Shown: positions 1 to 8,497 of the stretch, piece after piece | How positions within the stretch are numbered: the first letter of the stretch is position 1 | Layout of the letters: each line of letters opens with the position of its first letter | Source of the DNA: Rhizobium redzepovicii | GTDB lineage: Bacteria; Pseudomonadota; Alphaproteobacteria; Rhizobiales; Rhizobiaceae | NCBI RefSeq assembly: GCF_019793435.1 | Contig: NZ_JAILYH010000027.1 | Coordinates: forward strand, 1-64,000 | DNA length: 64,000 bases | Direction: 5' to 3' | Notes under the pieces: model-generated | Told to the model about the DNA's origin: nothing | Seen by the model: the letters and a program-made list of their open reading frames with translations, nothing else | Database searches by the model: none | Translations under genes and position numbers: made by a program

Positions 1-24
1 AACCCGCGCCCGCAGGCCCCTGCG

Positions 25-513
25 CTAAATGAAAAGCTCCGGGCCTACGCGCGCTGACCCTATGCAACCAGAGGCAGGGGTCACTTTTGGGAGCCGATAA
101 GGGGTCCCGTTACCAAGCCGATTGACAAGCTTCTCGGCGCGGGCATAGATCTTCAGACGTGTGCGTGCGGGATAGTCCATCAGAAACAGGCAGGTCCGGT
201 CGTTCTCAGCCAGATTGCCGGTGCTGATATACGGGCGATTGCCGCGGTAATCGACGAAGGCAAGCGTGCGATCATCGAGCACTTTGAGAAAGCCTGAAGG
301 TCCGCCGCGATGCTGGACATAGGGCCAGCCTGTCTCCGAAACCGAGGCCATGTAGAAACTGTCGCGCTGTGCGATAAACGCGGTTTCTCTTACTGAGAAC
401 CTGTCGAATTCGCGGTGCCCCTTGAAGTCCGACCACAGACGATCCGCTCCCATTTCCGCTTGCGCCCTGCGAACTGATGGAGTGATCGCGATATCCATAA
501 AGCCATAGGTCAC
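25..513 (-). pseudogene. pyridoxamine-5'-phosphate-oxidase-like FMN protein, 3'-truncated
   Basis: The first ~130 residues look like the split-barrel FMN-binding family of pyridoxamine 5'-phosphate oxidase relatives (RDSFYMASVSETGWPYVQHRGG, then GNLAENDRTCLFLMDYPAR). After RLKIYARAEKL the family-like sequence stops and about 30 unrelated residues follow to the stop, so the 3' part has probably been replaced at a recombination junction near base 120. I chose a GTG start at 513 because GGAGA lies six bases upstream on the minus strand; an ATG at 528 is the alternative. It is last in the minus-strand operon that begins near 3914. An exact reaction cannot be assigned, and the shortened protein may not fold. 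Confidence 0.6.
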
Positions 514-564
514 ATCGTGTCTCCTCATTGTATTGTCGGTTCGCAGGGCATCGGGAATGCGAGG

Positions 565-1242
565 CTATATTGCCTCTCGCGCGGCCTGCTGCGCGCGGGC
601 ATAGCTTTCGGCCACAGCAGCATAATTGGGAGCGACAAGACCATAGAGCTTGCCGAGTTCGGTAGCCTCGGGCCGTGCCCAGGTCCGGTGAAGCTCGGAC
701 AGCAACGCGTTGGTCGAGGTGGGCTTGACGCCGCCCTGAACGAAACGGGCGAGCGAAATACGCGATGCCATTTCACTTGGATCTCCCGATGCATCGAGAA
801 CAGCATAGACGTCGTAGCCAGCGGCGCGGGCGTCGAGCGCCGGAAACATCACGCAGACACTCGTCCAGACGCCTGCCATGATGAGGGTATTGCGGCCGGT
901 CGCGCGAACCGTTGCGACGAAATCGTCGTTGTCCCATGCGTTCACTTCGCCCTTACGCGGCACATAGACTGCATGCGGAGCCAGTTCGTGGATCTCTGGC
1001 ATCAGCGGACCATTGGTCCCGGCAGGTTCCGAGGCCGTGGTGATGACAGGGATATTCAAGAGGGTGGCGAGCTTGGAGATCACCTCCACATTTCGGCGCA
1101 GATCGGACACGGAAATGTCCTTTACTGTCTGGAACAGTCCGGACTGGTGATCGAGCAGCAGGATGAGGGCGTCGGAGGGGTCGATGAGGGCTGCGCCGCC
1201 ACCGGTCGGAAGTACGCTCGGCTTGGATTTGCTATTGTACAT
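565..1242 (-). CDS. isochorismatase-family (YcaC-like) cysteine hydrolase
   Basis: 225 residues. Cysteine hydrolase fold of the isochorismatase/nicotinamidase superfamily: an acidic residue in LILLLDHQSGL near residue 30 and the nucleophile region GVWTSVCVMFPALDA near residue 130, which fits the YcaC-type subgroup of unknown substrate. It sits 26 bases downstream of an alpha/beta hydrolase in the same minus-strand operon, consistent with hydrolysis of amide or ester-like small molecules. Start ATG with an AAGGA-like site upstream. The family includes RutB-type amidases, but this gene is about 20 kb from the catabolic island and carries neither of its operators, so I do not join it to that pathway. 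Confidence 0.75.
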   Translation of the reverse strand: MYNSKSKPSVLPTGGGAALIDPSDALILLLDHQSGLFQTVKDISVSDLRRNVEVISKLATLLNIPVITTASEPAGTNGPLMPEIHELAPHAVYVPRKGEVNAWDNDDFVATVRATGRNTLIMAGVWTSVCVMFPALDARAAGYDVYAVLDASGDPSEMASRISLARFVQGGVKPTSTNALLSELHRTWARPEATELGKLYGLVAPNYAAVAESYARAQQAAREAI

Positions 1243-1268
1243 GGTTCTTATCCTTCTTTGGGGTTGAG

Positions 1269-2141
1269 TTATTTGGTCAGATTTCGAGCAAGGAAGTCGC
1301 GCATCACGGGGATCATCTCGTCCGCCTTGTCTTCGAGGGCGAAATGTCCAGTGTCGAAGAAATGAAGTTCGGCTTCGGGAACGTCGCGAAGGTAAGCGCG
1401 CGCGCCGTCGGGCAGGAAGATGGGATCATTCTTGCCCCACAGAATCAGCGTCGGAGGCCGATGTTCGCGCAGATAAGCCTGAAAGGCGGGATAGAGCGCG
1501 ACGTTGGTCCGATAGTCGTAGATGATGTCCAACTGAATTTCGACGCTGCCCGGACGGTCGAGGAAGATCTGGTCGTACAGCCACGACGCGGGGTCGATCC
1601 GCGCCTCGTCCTTTGACCCAGTGAGATACTGGAAGCGTGTGCCGTCGAGCGACAGAAAAGGCCGCATCGCGTCGCGGTTCGTCGGGCCGTTGTCGGCCCA
1701 GTAAGCGCGCGTCGGTGCCCAAAAGTCCCCCATGCCCTCTTCATAGGCATTGCCGTTCTGGACGATCAGGGCGGTGACCCGGTCGGGATGCGCGAGCGCC
1801 AAACGAAACCCGGTCGGCGCACCGTAATCCATGACATATAGCGCATACCGCTCGACACCCAGCTGTTCGAGAAGGTTGGCGACAACGGTTGAGAACGTGG
1901 CAAAGTCATATTCGAAGTCGCTCGACGAAGGCATTTCCGACAGACCGAACCCTGGAAGGTCTGGTGCAATCACATGATAGCGGTCAGCGAGCGCTGGAAT
2001 GAGGTTGCGGTACATGTGCGAAGAGCTTGGAAAGCCGTGCAGCAACACCACCACAGGTGCGCCGCGCTCTCCCGCCTCGCGGTAGAATATGTTGACGCCG
2101 GCAATGCTGGTGGTTCGGTGGTAGGTGACAGGCTGGGTCAT
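1269..2141 (-). CDS. alpha/beta hydrolase, haloalkane dehalogenase/epoxide hydrolase-like, cytosolic
   Basis: 290 residues, full length. The oxyanion region HGFPSSSHMYRN is followed by VMDYGAPTG, where Asp sits in the nucleophile position as in haloalkane dehalogenase and epoxide hydrolase-like enzymes. The catalytic His is in DTGHFALEDK near the C-terminus. No signal peptide is visible. The start overlaps the stop of the upstream hydrolase by four bases (ATGA), showing translational coupling. It is a clear paralogue of the exported hydrolase at 2943-3914: both end with PTLI(L/V)WGKND and GHFALEDK. The natural substrate is unknown. Confidence 0.8.
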   Translation of the reverse strand: MTQPVTYHRTTSIAGVNIFYREAGERGAPVVVLLHGFPSSSHMYRNLIPALADRYHVIAPDLPGFGLSEMPSSSDFEYDFATFSTVVANLLEQLGVERYALYVMDYGAPTGFRLALAHPDRVTALIVQNGNAYEEGMGDFWAPTRAYWADNGPTNRDAMRPFLSLDGTRFQYLTGSKDEARIDPASWLYDQIFLDRPGSVEIQLDIIYDYRTNVALYPAFQAYLREHRPPTLILWGKNDPIFLPDGARAYLRDVPEAELHFFDTGHFALEDKADEMIPVMRDFLARNLTK

Positions 2142-2878
2142 TGTCCGGCTCTCGGGATAGTGCTTACGACTGCTGCTGCGATGAACGCTGCGACGTCCTG
2201 CGGGTGCGACATCATCACGGCGTGACTGCTATCGATTTCAGTGATCGCGGCTGCCGCGCGCTGAGCCATGCGGCGCTGCGCACTCGGAGGTACCATCCTG
2301 TCGGCGGAAGCGACGAGATAGAAGCTGGGTTTGGTCTTCCATGCGGCATGCGTGAGGGGCGTAATGACCGCCGCAAGGCCCCAGGGTAACTGGGCGGCAG
2401 CCATGAACCGCGTGGTGGCGGGATCGACATCGGCAGCAAACGCTTCCGAAAAACGGGCCGGGTCCACAACGAGGTAACCATCCTGCGGAGGCAACAACGG
2501 CGCCTTCGCTTCGCCGGGCTCTTCCGGCGCTTCATTCAGCGCTGCGACGGACTCGCCGACATCCGGCACGAAAGCCGCGATGTAGGCCAGCGACTTGACC
2601 TTGGGATTGGCGCCGGCTTCCGTGATGACCGCTCCGCCGTAGCTGTGGCCCACCAGGAGCACCGGATGGCGAGCCGATGCGATAAGACGCTGGGTGGTCG
2701 CAACGTCACCTTCAAGTGAGGTCGTCGGGTGTTGGGCGACAAGCACTTCGAACCCGCGGTCTACAAGTTCGCTATGGACTTGTTGCCATCCGGAGCCATC
2801 GACAAAAGCGCCGTGCACGAGGACGATCGAACGGGCTGGCTCCCCAGCCGCCTGGGTGCCCGAAAGAGGATTGGTCAT
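2138..2878 (-). CDS. alpha/beta hydrolase with Ser nucleophile (esterase-like)
   Basis: 246 residues. An HGAFVDGSGW oxyanion loop near residue 22 and a classical nucleophile elbow LLVGHSYGGAV near residue 77. The His region is near the C-terminus (DSSHAVMMSHPQDVA). This is the salicylate-esterase/methylesterase-like subgroup often annotated simply as alpha/beta hydrolase. It lies between the two Asp-type hydrolases and overlaps the next gene by four bases. It shares their operon but not their nucleophile, so it probably acts on a different bond. The substrate cannot be inferred. Confidence 0.75.
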   Translation of the reverse strand: MTNPLSGTQAAGEPARSIVLVHGAFVDGSGWQQVHSELVDRGFEVLVAQHPTTSLEGDVATTQRLIASARHPVLLVGHSYGGAVITEAGANPKVKSLAYIAAFVPDVGESVAALNEAPEEPGEAKAPLLPPQDGYLVVDPARFSEAFAADVDPATTRFMAAAQLPWGLAAVITPLTHAAWKTKPSFYLVASADRMVPPSAQRRMAQRAAAAITEIDSSHAVMMSHPQDVAAFIAAAVVSTIPRAGQ

Positions 2879-2942
2879 GATCTTTTCCTTTGAGGGGGGT
2901 GGCCGCGGCGCCGTTAGCCCCGCGGAGTGGATGAGCTCTGGA

Positions 2943-3914
2943 TTAGTTACAAACCTTGCGGTCGAGGAAGTCGCGGATCAACGGCGCCATCACGTCGAGC
3001 TTGTCTTCCAGGGCGAAATGGCCGCTGTCGAGAATATGCATCTCGGCGTTCGGGAGATCGCGAAGATAGGGGTGCGCGCCGGGTTCGGGGAAGATCTTGT
3101 CGTTCTTGCCCCAGACGATCAGTGTTGGCGGTTGGCGCTCGCGGAAGAAGGCCTGGAACTGAGGGTAAAGCGGCACATTACTACCGTAGTCGCCCAGGAG
3201 ATCCAGCTGGATATCCTTGTTGCCCGGGCGATCAAGCAATGCCTGATCGACGACCCAGTTGTCGGGGCTGATATGTGCAACATCACCCATACCGTCGGTA
3301 TATTGGAACTTGGTGGTCTCGAGCGTGACCAGGCCGGCAAGTGCTTCCCGGCGTTCCGGCGTCTTTTCGGCCCAATAGGCCTTGATCGGGTCCCAGAATG
3401 CGGCGAGACCTTCGGTATAGGCGTTGCCGTTCTGCACGATTAGCGATTCAACCCGCTCGGGATGTTTGAGCTCGAGCCGATATCCAATCGGTGCGCCGTA
3501 ATCCATGACGTACATGCTGTAGCGATCGGCTCCGACCTTTTCGGTCAGCTTGTCGACGATGTTGGTCAGGTTCGCGAATGTGTAGTCGAACTTGGTGTGG
3601 TCGGGCGCGTCACTCTGGCCGTAGCCGGGATAGTCAGGCGCAATCACGCGGTAGCGGTCAGCGAGCAGGGGGATGAGGTTGCGGAACATGTGTGACGAGG
3701 TCGGAAATCCGTGCAGGAGCAGGAGGACCGGCGCGTCCTTCGGGCCGGCTTCGCGATAGAAGACCTTCACGCCGTCGATCGTCGTGTTTTTGTACTGAAT
3801 TACGGGAACAGCGTTCGCGACGATGACCGCGTTATTCGGCACGCAGCGGGCTTCGGCCGCAACGGGAGAGATGGCAATAAGAAGTGCGACAGTGGTGAGA
3901 AGATGTTTTTTCAT
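2943..3914 (-). CDS. exported alpha/beta hydrolase, haloalkane dehalogenase-like
   Basis: 323 residues from the ATG at 3914, preceded by AGGA at good spacing; a longer frame upstream lacks a ribosome site. The N-terminus is a Sec signal peptide (MKKHLLTTVALLIAISPVAAEA), so the enzyme is likely periplasmic. It is followed by the same fold as its neighbour at 1269: HGFPTSSHMFRN, the Asp nucleophile in VMDYGAPIG, and His in DSGHFALEDK. It heads the minus-strand operon. A periplasmic and a cytosolic copy of one enzyme in one operon suggests the substrate is met on both sides of the membrane, which is inference. Confidence 0.8.
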   Translation of the reverse strand: MKKHLLTTVALLIAISPVAAEARCVPNNAVIVANAVPVIQYKNTTIDGVKVFYREAGPKDAPVLLLLHGFPTSSHMFRNLIPLLADRYRVIAPDYPGYGQSDAPDHTKFDYTFANLTNIVDKLTEKVGADRYSMYVMDYGAPIGYRLELKHPERVESLIVQNGNAYTEGLAAFWDPIKAYWAEKTPERREALAGLVTLETTKFQYTDGMGDVAHISPDNWVVDQALLDRPGNKDIQLDLLGDYGSNVPLYPQFQAFFRERQPPTLIVWGKNDKIFPEPGAHPYLRDLPNAEMHILDSGHFALEDKLDVMAPLIRDFLDRKVCN

Positions 3915-4395
3915 GATGTTTTCCTTTTTCAAAATTGGGTGCCGATCCACATCAGCGCCTCTGGAAAAAGGACTAGCATCGCCGGTCTTCGGACCTGGGA
4001 TAAATAAGGGTAAAAAGTTGGACAGTCGGCCGCGGTTAAAGGCGCAACGAGCAGCATGAACTACTCGCTCCAAACGAAAGCCGGTCCTTTAGAGCAAAGG
4101 AGGCTTTGCCCGCTTGCCCGGCTCTTTTAGCGACCGCAAACTATGTTGATTATAGAGGACATTTCCGCGGGAAATCAGCAAGATAGGTTCTTGGGTTTGC
4201 TGGTTCTGGGTTCGATTCCGTTCAAGGCGAGGGCATTTTGCCAGCGATCTCGCATTCGGATGGCGTCATACGGATTTGCGACCCCTAAAATGATTCTGAC
4301 TGTTGTTGGTGGTGTTTAGCGAATATGGTCGGCGGTGCATTAGCGGTCTCGGCCGTCTCGATTTGTTGAAAAATGCGTTGATTGACGGGGCGTAA
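3915..4395. other. divergent intergenic region
   Basis: 481 bases between the minus-strand hydrolase operon and the plus-strand HWE kinase. It must hold both promoters, but I see no convincing -35/-10 pair and no copy of either island palindrome. A TTCGATTCC string near 4210 resembles a tRNA T-loop, but no acceptor or T stem can be built around it. Nothing else is recognised. Confidence 0.5.
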
Positions 4396-5469
4396 ATGTC
4401 GATTTCCGATAACCAGCAACACGAGGGCCAGGCCCAGCTCGGTTTGCGACAGCTGGAGGCCGACATAGAAGCTGCGCAGCATGGACGTAATGCTGCAGCT
4501 TTTCTTGCAGCGATCGTCGAATCCTCCGACGATGCGATCGTTAGCAAGAGCCTCAGCGGAGTCATCACGACCTGGAACAAGGGCGCTGAGCGTCTTTTCG
4601 GTTATACGGCAGACGAGGCTATTGGACACCCGATCACGATCGTCATTCCACCCGATCGTCTCGATGAGGAACCAGCCATTCTCGCCCGCATCCAGGCCGG
4701 CGAGCGCGTCAATCACTTCGAGACGATACGACGACGTAAAGACGGTACCTTGGTCGATATTTCCCTTACCATTTCGCCCATTCGGGACGACAACGGAAAG
4801 ATCATCGGCGCATCGAAGATCGCCCGCGACATCTCAGAGCGCAAGCGAGCCGCCGAGCATCAGGAGCTTCTGCTCCGGGAAATGCATCACCGGGTAAAAA
4901 ACCTCTTCGCCATCACCGGCAGCATCATCACCCTTGCAGCGAGGACGGCAACGACGACTACCGAACTGGCCGCCGAGATGAAAGACAGGTTAATGGCTCT
5001 GTCCCGAGCGCATGAGATGACATTACCGAGTTTGAACGGTGAGGCCGCGACCGGCACTCCACAGACCACCCTATTTCAGCTTCTGTCGAATATTCTCGCG
5101 CCGTACGAGCGGGACGGTGCCAATCATTGGCAGCTGATCGGAGATGACATCGATATCGGCGGCACAAAAATTACAAACTTCGCGCTGCTGTTCCATGAAC
5201 TCGCGACCAATGCCGCGAAATATGGCGCGCTGTCCGTCGAAGAGGGAAAGCTTGATATCGCAGCGACGATGAAGAGTGAGATGCTGGAGATCGTCTGGCT
5301 TGAGAGCAGCGGTCCTCCGCAGGCTGCATTAGAGCCACGTTCGATCGGTTTTGGAAGCCGGCTTGAGCAGATAATTAGTCAGAGCCTCGGGGTCGAGATC
5401 GCGCGCGACTGGATGCCAAATGGACTCTCGATCCGACTGTCCGTCCCCCGCGGCGCTATCAGCGGCTAA
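4396..5469 (+). CDS. PAS-HWE sensor histidine kinase
   Basis: 357 residues. Residues ~38-150 form a PAS domain with PAC tail (AIVSKSLSGVITTWNKGAE, then IRDDNGKIIGASKIARDISE). The kinase core follows: H-box EMHHRVKNLFA with the phospho-acceptor His near residue 163, N-box LLFHELATNAAKYGALS, and the tryptophan-glutamate motif in IVWLESSG that defines the HWE family. There are no membrane segments, so it is a cytosolic sensor; PAS may bind flavin or another small ligand. In alphaproteobacteria such kinases usually feed the PhyR/NepR/EcfG general stress response. None of those partners is in the window, though the next genes are stress-type. Confidence 0.88.
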   Translation: MSISDNQQHEGQAQLGLRQLEADIEAAQHGRNAAAFLAAIVESSDDAIVSKSLSGVITTWNKGAERLFGYTADEAIGHPITIVIPPDRLDEEPAILARIQAGERVNHFETIRRRKDGTLVDISLTISPIRDDNGKIIGASKIARDISERKRAAEHQELLLREMHHRVKNLFAITGSIITLAARTATTTTELAAEMKDRLMALSRAHEMTLPSLNGEAATGTPQTTLFQLLSNILAPYERDGANHWQLIGDDIDIGGTKITNFALLFHELATNAAKYGALSVEEGKLDIAATMKSEMLEIVWLESSGPPQAALEPRSIGFGSRLEQIISQSLGVEIARDWMPNGLSIRLSVPRGAISG

Positions 5470-5497
5470 AACGAGGCAGCGCAGCCAGCCTCGTGTC

Positions 5498-5954
5498 TCA
5501 AACGGCCGGACTGAGTTGCAGGACGTTGGCGCCGATCGACGCGTCGGTGGCTCGTTCGAGGCGGTTTGGCAGGATCGTCACGTAGAGCTCCATCGAACCA
5601 CGACCGACCTCGAGCGCCAACAGGTGACCACCGAACCGCCTCGAACGAAGCGTTGCCGGCGGTTGCGTGCAGATGCGGCAGCGGTTTTCCGTCCTTCCAG
5701 GCAAGCGAGCCGGTCAAATTGGTCACCTCAACGTTTTCGTAGCTCTTCGGCTTGTATTCGCGGGCTTCGAAATCGAAGAAGCCGAAGGTAATCTGGCCAG
5801 CGAACCCGAAACCAGACAGCATGGCCGACGGTATTTCTTCGCCGACCATCAGCGTTCCCAGGCGGGCAAGTACGTCGTCTCCCTGTCTCAAGACCATCAG
5901 GAATCCGCCAGGTGTTGGGATGTAGCGTTTCTGCTCAGTCACGGGACACGACAA
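5498..5954 (-). pseudogene. PPC/DUF296-domain protein, frameshifted
   Basis: Reads as a PPC (DUF296) domain from the start through residue ~105: LARLGTLMVGEEIPSAMLSG, ITFGFFDFEAREY, LTGSLAWKDGKPLPHLHAT. Near base 5640 the frame must change to continue with the expected C-terminal half (GGHLLALEVGRGSMELYV) to a stop at 5498. Read without the shift, the frame runs into unrelated sequence overlapping the end of the kinase gene. The domain occurs in small trimeric proteins of uncertain function. Either a genuine inactivating frameshift or a sequencing error; both halves are otherwise well preserved. Confidence 0.65.
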
Positions 5955-6275
5955 TCAATGGTGGGCGCGGTGCTCGGCGTTCCGTTTCTGGGTCGCAGCC
6001 GCCTTCTTTGCCGAAGCCGAACGGTCTGCGGCCGATCGCGACGCTGCCGCCTTGCCACCTTTTTCGCCACCTTTGTGGGCCGCGGGATGACCGGTATGCT
6101 TGCCTTGCCCGGAACCGCCGGCCTTCTTGCCGCCGCCATCATCCTTGTTGACGGTTGCCCAGGCTCGGCGCTCGGCTTCCTTCTCGGACACGCCGCGGTC
6201 TTCGTAACTTTCGGCGATGTGGTCTGCCTTGCGTTCCTGCTTGTCGGTGTACTTGGACTTGTCACCACGGGGCAT
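5955..6275 (-). CDS. KGG-type small basic stress-associated protein
   Basis: 106 residues, starting at the ATG at 6275 behind a strong GGAGG (a longer frame upstream has no such site). The N-terminus MPRGDKSKYTDKQERKADH and SYEDRGVSEKEAERRAWATV resemble short rhizobial plasmid-borne proteins. The C-terminal half is low-complexity Lys/Ala/Gly/Ser rich (GGGKKAGGSGQGKHTG) and probably disordered and nucleic-acid binding. It ends one base after the start of the frameshifted PPC gene, so the two may be co-transcribed. Exact function unknown. Confidence 0.7.
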   Translation of the reverse strand: MPRGDKSKYTDKQERKADHIAESYEDRGVSEKEAERRAWATVNKDDGGGKKAGGSGQGKHTGHPAAHKGGEKGGKAAASRSAADRSASAKKAAATQKRNAEHRAHH

Positions 6276-6421
6276 GACATTTCCTCCTTCGTTGATAATC
6301 AGACGAACGACAGCGCAAAAAGTTTGTTCCGAGCCAGCGGCGTTACAGGAACAAAGGGATGAAACGGGCGTTCGCAGACAGTCATTCCGCATGCAATTCG
6401 CAAAAAACCTTGGGTGTCATT

Positions 6422-7315
6422 ATGAGCGACAAGACCTCTTTGAACGATCCTCGCACGCTTTATCCAGCACCGCCTTTCCCAGACCAGCCGCAACAGGCGC
6501 CCGGTCTCGCTCGCAAGATGGATCCCACGCCGGATCACGGCGAGAAGAGTTATCGCGGCTCGGGCAAGCTCACTGGCCGGAAGGCACTCGTCACCGGGGG
6601 CGATTCCGGTATCGGCCGTGCTGCAGCAATCGCCTTCGCCCGTGAGGGGGCCGACGTGGCCATCGCCTATCTTCCGGACGAAGAGGCGGATGCCAAGGAG
6701 GTGATTGGCCTTATCGAAGCCGAGGGCCGTAAGGCCGTCGCGCTTCCGGGCGACATCAAGGACGAGGCATGGTGCCGGCAACTGGTCGACAAGGCGGTCA
6801 CTGGTCTTGGCGGTCTCGATATCCTCGTCATCAATGCCGGTCGCCAGCAGTACCGCGAGAAAATCGAAGAGTTGTCGACGGAGGATTTCGACAAGACGAT
6901 GAAGACCAATCTATATGCGCTTCATTGGATCGCACAAACCGCCGTGCCCCATATGCCGGCGGGATCCGCGGTGATCACCACCGCCTCCATCCAGGCTTAC
7001 CAGCCGTCACCGATCTTGCTCGACTATGCCACGACAAAGGCCGGTATCGTCGCCTATACGAAGGCCCTTGCCAAGCAACTGATTGAGCGTGGCATTCGCG
7101 CCAATGTCGTCGCACCCGGACCGGTCTGGACGGTTCTCCAGCCGAGTGGTGGGCAGCCAGACGAGAAGGTGAAGAACTTCGGCAAGGACAGCGACTTCGG
7201 TCGTCCGGGCCAGCCGGTCGAACTGGCTCCCGTATTCGTCCTGCTTGCATCGCCAGAAGCAAGCTTCATCAACGGCGAGGTCTATGGTGTCACGGGCGGC
7301 AAGGGCGTAGCTTGA
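6422..7315 (+). CDS. SDR-family oxidoreductase, general-stress type
   Basis: 297 residues. A ~45-residue Pro-rich leader (LYPAPPFPDQPQQAPGLARK) precedes a complete classical SDR fold: TGGDSGIGRAAA cofactor motif near residue 53, INAGRQQ, and active-site YATTKAGI. The leader and sequence style match the YhxC/Gsp39-like group induced by osmotic or general stress in many bacteria; its physiological substrate is not established. I start at the ATG at 6422 because the protein then begins with the family-like MSDKT. Divergent from the KGG gene, sharing a ~146-base promoter region. Confidence 0.85.
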   Translation: MSDKTSLNDPRTLYPAPPFPDQPQQAPGLARKMDPTPDHGEKSYRGSGKLTGRKALVTGGDSGIGRAAAIAFAREGADVAIAYLPDEEADAKEVIGLIEAEGRKAVALPGDIKDEAWCRQLVDKAVTGLGGLDILVINAGRQQYREKIEELSTEDFDKTMKTNLYALHWIAQTAVPHMPAGSAVITTASIQAYQPSPILLDYATTKAGIVAYTKALAKQLIERGIRANVVAPGPVWTVLQPSGGQPDEKVKNFGKDSDFGRPGQPVELAPVFVLLASPEASFINGEVYGVTGGKGVA

Positions 7316-7329
7316 TGGGATCGTCTTCA

Positions 7330-7466
7330 CAGGTTGTCTTCGCCCAGCCGACGCTGATTGCCGAGATCGAATTCCAGGGCTGGACCGACGATGGCAATCT
7401 CCGGCACGCATACTAAAAGGCTTGCGCGAAGTTCAGGATAATGCCGCAGTTTATGCGCTTGACTGA
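7330..7466 (+). pseudogene. C-terminal remnant of ATP-dependent DNA ligase D
   Basis: Immediately after the SDR gene the plus strand encodes FAQPTLIAEIEFQGWTDDGN then LRHAY and a stop. In the next frame KGLREVQDNAAVYALD follows to a stop at 7464-7466. The two halves together match the conserved C-terminal end of LigD-type bacterial NHEJ ligases (a 'V.P.L.AEIEF..WT.DG.LRH..KGLRED' pattern). Only the last ~45 residues remain, and they carry a frameshift. It points to an old deletion between the SDR gene and the Hsp20 gene. The rest of the 7316-7637 gap holds only the presumed hsp20 promoter. Confidence 0.6.
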
Positions 7467-7637
7467 GCCGATGGCCGGGTGAAGAAACCGCGTCAAATTT
7501 TTTCTACTGCTGCTCTTGAATCCAAATATGCCAAAAACCAAATCGATTGCCGCCAGCCGCTAAAGAAGGGCTGGCCTTGCTGGAGGCACCGTCTTTCGGC
7601 GCTTCCGTACCCATGTTGCTTCAAGGAGGATATGGCT

Positions 7638-8114
7638 ATGGCAACATCTTACGACTACGCACCTCTGTTCCGCTCCAGCGTCGGCTTCGACCGGGTTTTC
7701 AATCTTCTGGAAAACGCCCAGCGCGCCCGGTCGATCAGCGACTGGCCGCCCTATGACATTGTCAAGACCGGTGACGACACCTATCGGATCTCGATCGCGG
7801 TCGCGGGCTTCACCCAGGACGAACTCGACATCACCTTCCAATCCAATCTACTGATGGTCACGGGCAAGAAGCAGGAAGCGGCTGCCGAGGGCTACCTACA
7901 TCGCGGCATTGCCGGCCGGCCGTTCGACCACCGGTTCGAACTCGCCGACCACGTCAGAGTGAACGGGGCTGATCTGAGCAATGGCCTCCTGTCGATCGAT
8001 CTGGTTCGCGAGATCCCGGAGGCACTGAAGCCGCGCAGGATCTCCATCCAGACCGAGCCCGCTCTGGTGCCTTCGGCCGCCCCGGCGCAGATCGAAGCGC
8101 AGAAGGCGGCTTGA
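7638..8114 (+). CDS. Hsp20-family small heat-shock chaperone
   Basis: 158 residues. Alpha-crystallin domain from ~residue 33: YDIVKTGDDTYRISIAVAGF, ITFQSNLLMVTGKK, GIAGRPFDHRFELADHVRV, ending with NGLLSIDLVREIPEALKPRR. The N-terminal arm YAPLFRSSVGFDRVFNLLE is typical of rhizobial class A/B proteins. Such chaperones hold unfolding proteins in large oligomers in the cytoplasm. AAGGAGG at 7623-7629 sits eight bases before the ATG at 7638 but only two before the ATG at 7632, so 7638 is preferred. Confidence 0.9.
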   Translation: MATSYDYAPLFRSSVGFDRVFNLLENAQRARSISDWPPYDIVKTGDDTYRISIAVAGFTQDELDITFQSNLLMVTGKKQEAAAEGYLHRGIAGRPFDHRFELADHVRVNGADLSNGLLSIDLVREIPEALKPRRISIQTEPALVPSAAPAQIEAQKAA

Positions 8115-8135
8115 CCCGCATTGACCGCAGAACAA

Positions 8136-8157
8136 GGGCGCCGTGACTACGGCGCCC
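8136..8157 (+). terminator. hairpin after hsp20
   Basis: Perfect 9-bp stem GGGCGCCGT / ACGGCGCCC with a four-base loop, 21 bases after the hsp20 stop. No T-tract follows, so it may be an attenuator or mRNA-stabilising hairpin rather than a full terminator. Confidence 0.5.
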
Positions 8158-8188
8158 ATCAACATTCCGGGTTGGGAAGGAGAGAGCG

Positions 8189-8488
8189 ATGAAACCCGAT
8201 ATGTTTAGACAGCCTGTTTCCATTCTCGTCGGCCTTGGTTTCCCAGCAGAGGTTCGCTGCGTCATGGATGCCTACCGGCATCTTTCCGAATGGCCGACAT
8301 CACTCAGGGACAGCACGCATGCGATTGCCCTGAAGGCCTGCAGTGCGGCACTGCGTGGCGAGATTGAAGCGGAAACCGCGCGTGGTCTGTTTGCGGCCTT
8401 CGCCGAGAAACATGATCTGCTGGCGCCGGAAACCAATATGATCGCGGCCTCACGCCTGCGGCGTGACCGGGATCCACAGGTACAGTGA
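8189..8488 (+). CDS. DUF982 protein
   Basis: 99 residues with the DUF982 pattern: VSILVGLGFPAEVRCVMDAY, then LSEWPTSLRDSTHAIALKAC and EIEAETARGLFAAFAEKHDLL. This small domain is almost confined to Rhizobiales, often on plasmids, and has no proven function. A strong GGAAGGAGAG ribosome site precedes the ATG. Ten bases before the next small gene, so the two are likely co-translated and form part of the hsp20 stress group. Confidence 0.85.
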   Translation: MKPDMFRQPVSILVGLGFPAEVRCVMDAYRHLSEWPTSLRDSTHAIALKACSAALRGEIEAETARGLFAAFAEKHDLLAPETNMIAASRLRRDRDPQVQ

Positions 8489-8497
8489 GGTGGTTCG

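Noticed and set aside
4190..4240. tRNA-like TTCGATTCC string
   Set aside because: No T stem, acceptor stem or anticodon arm can be paired around it.
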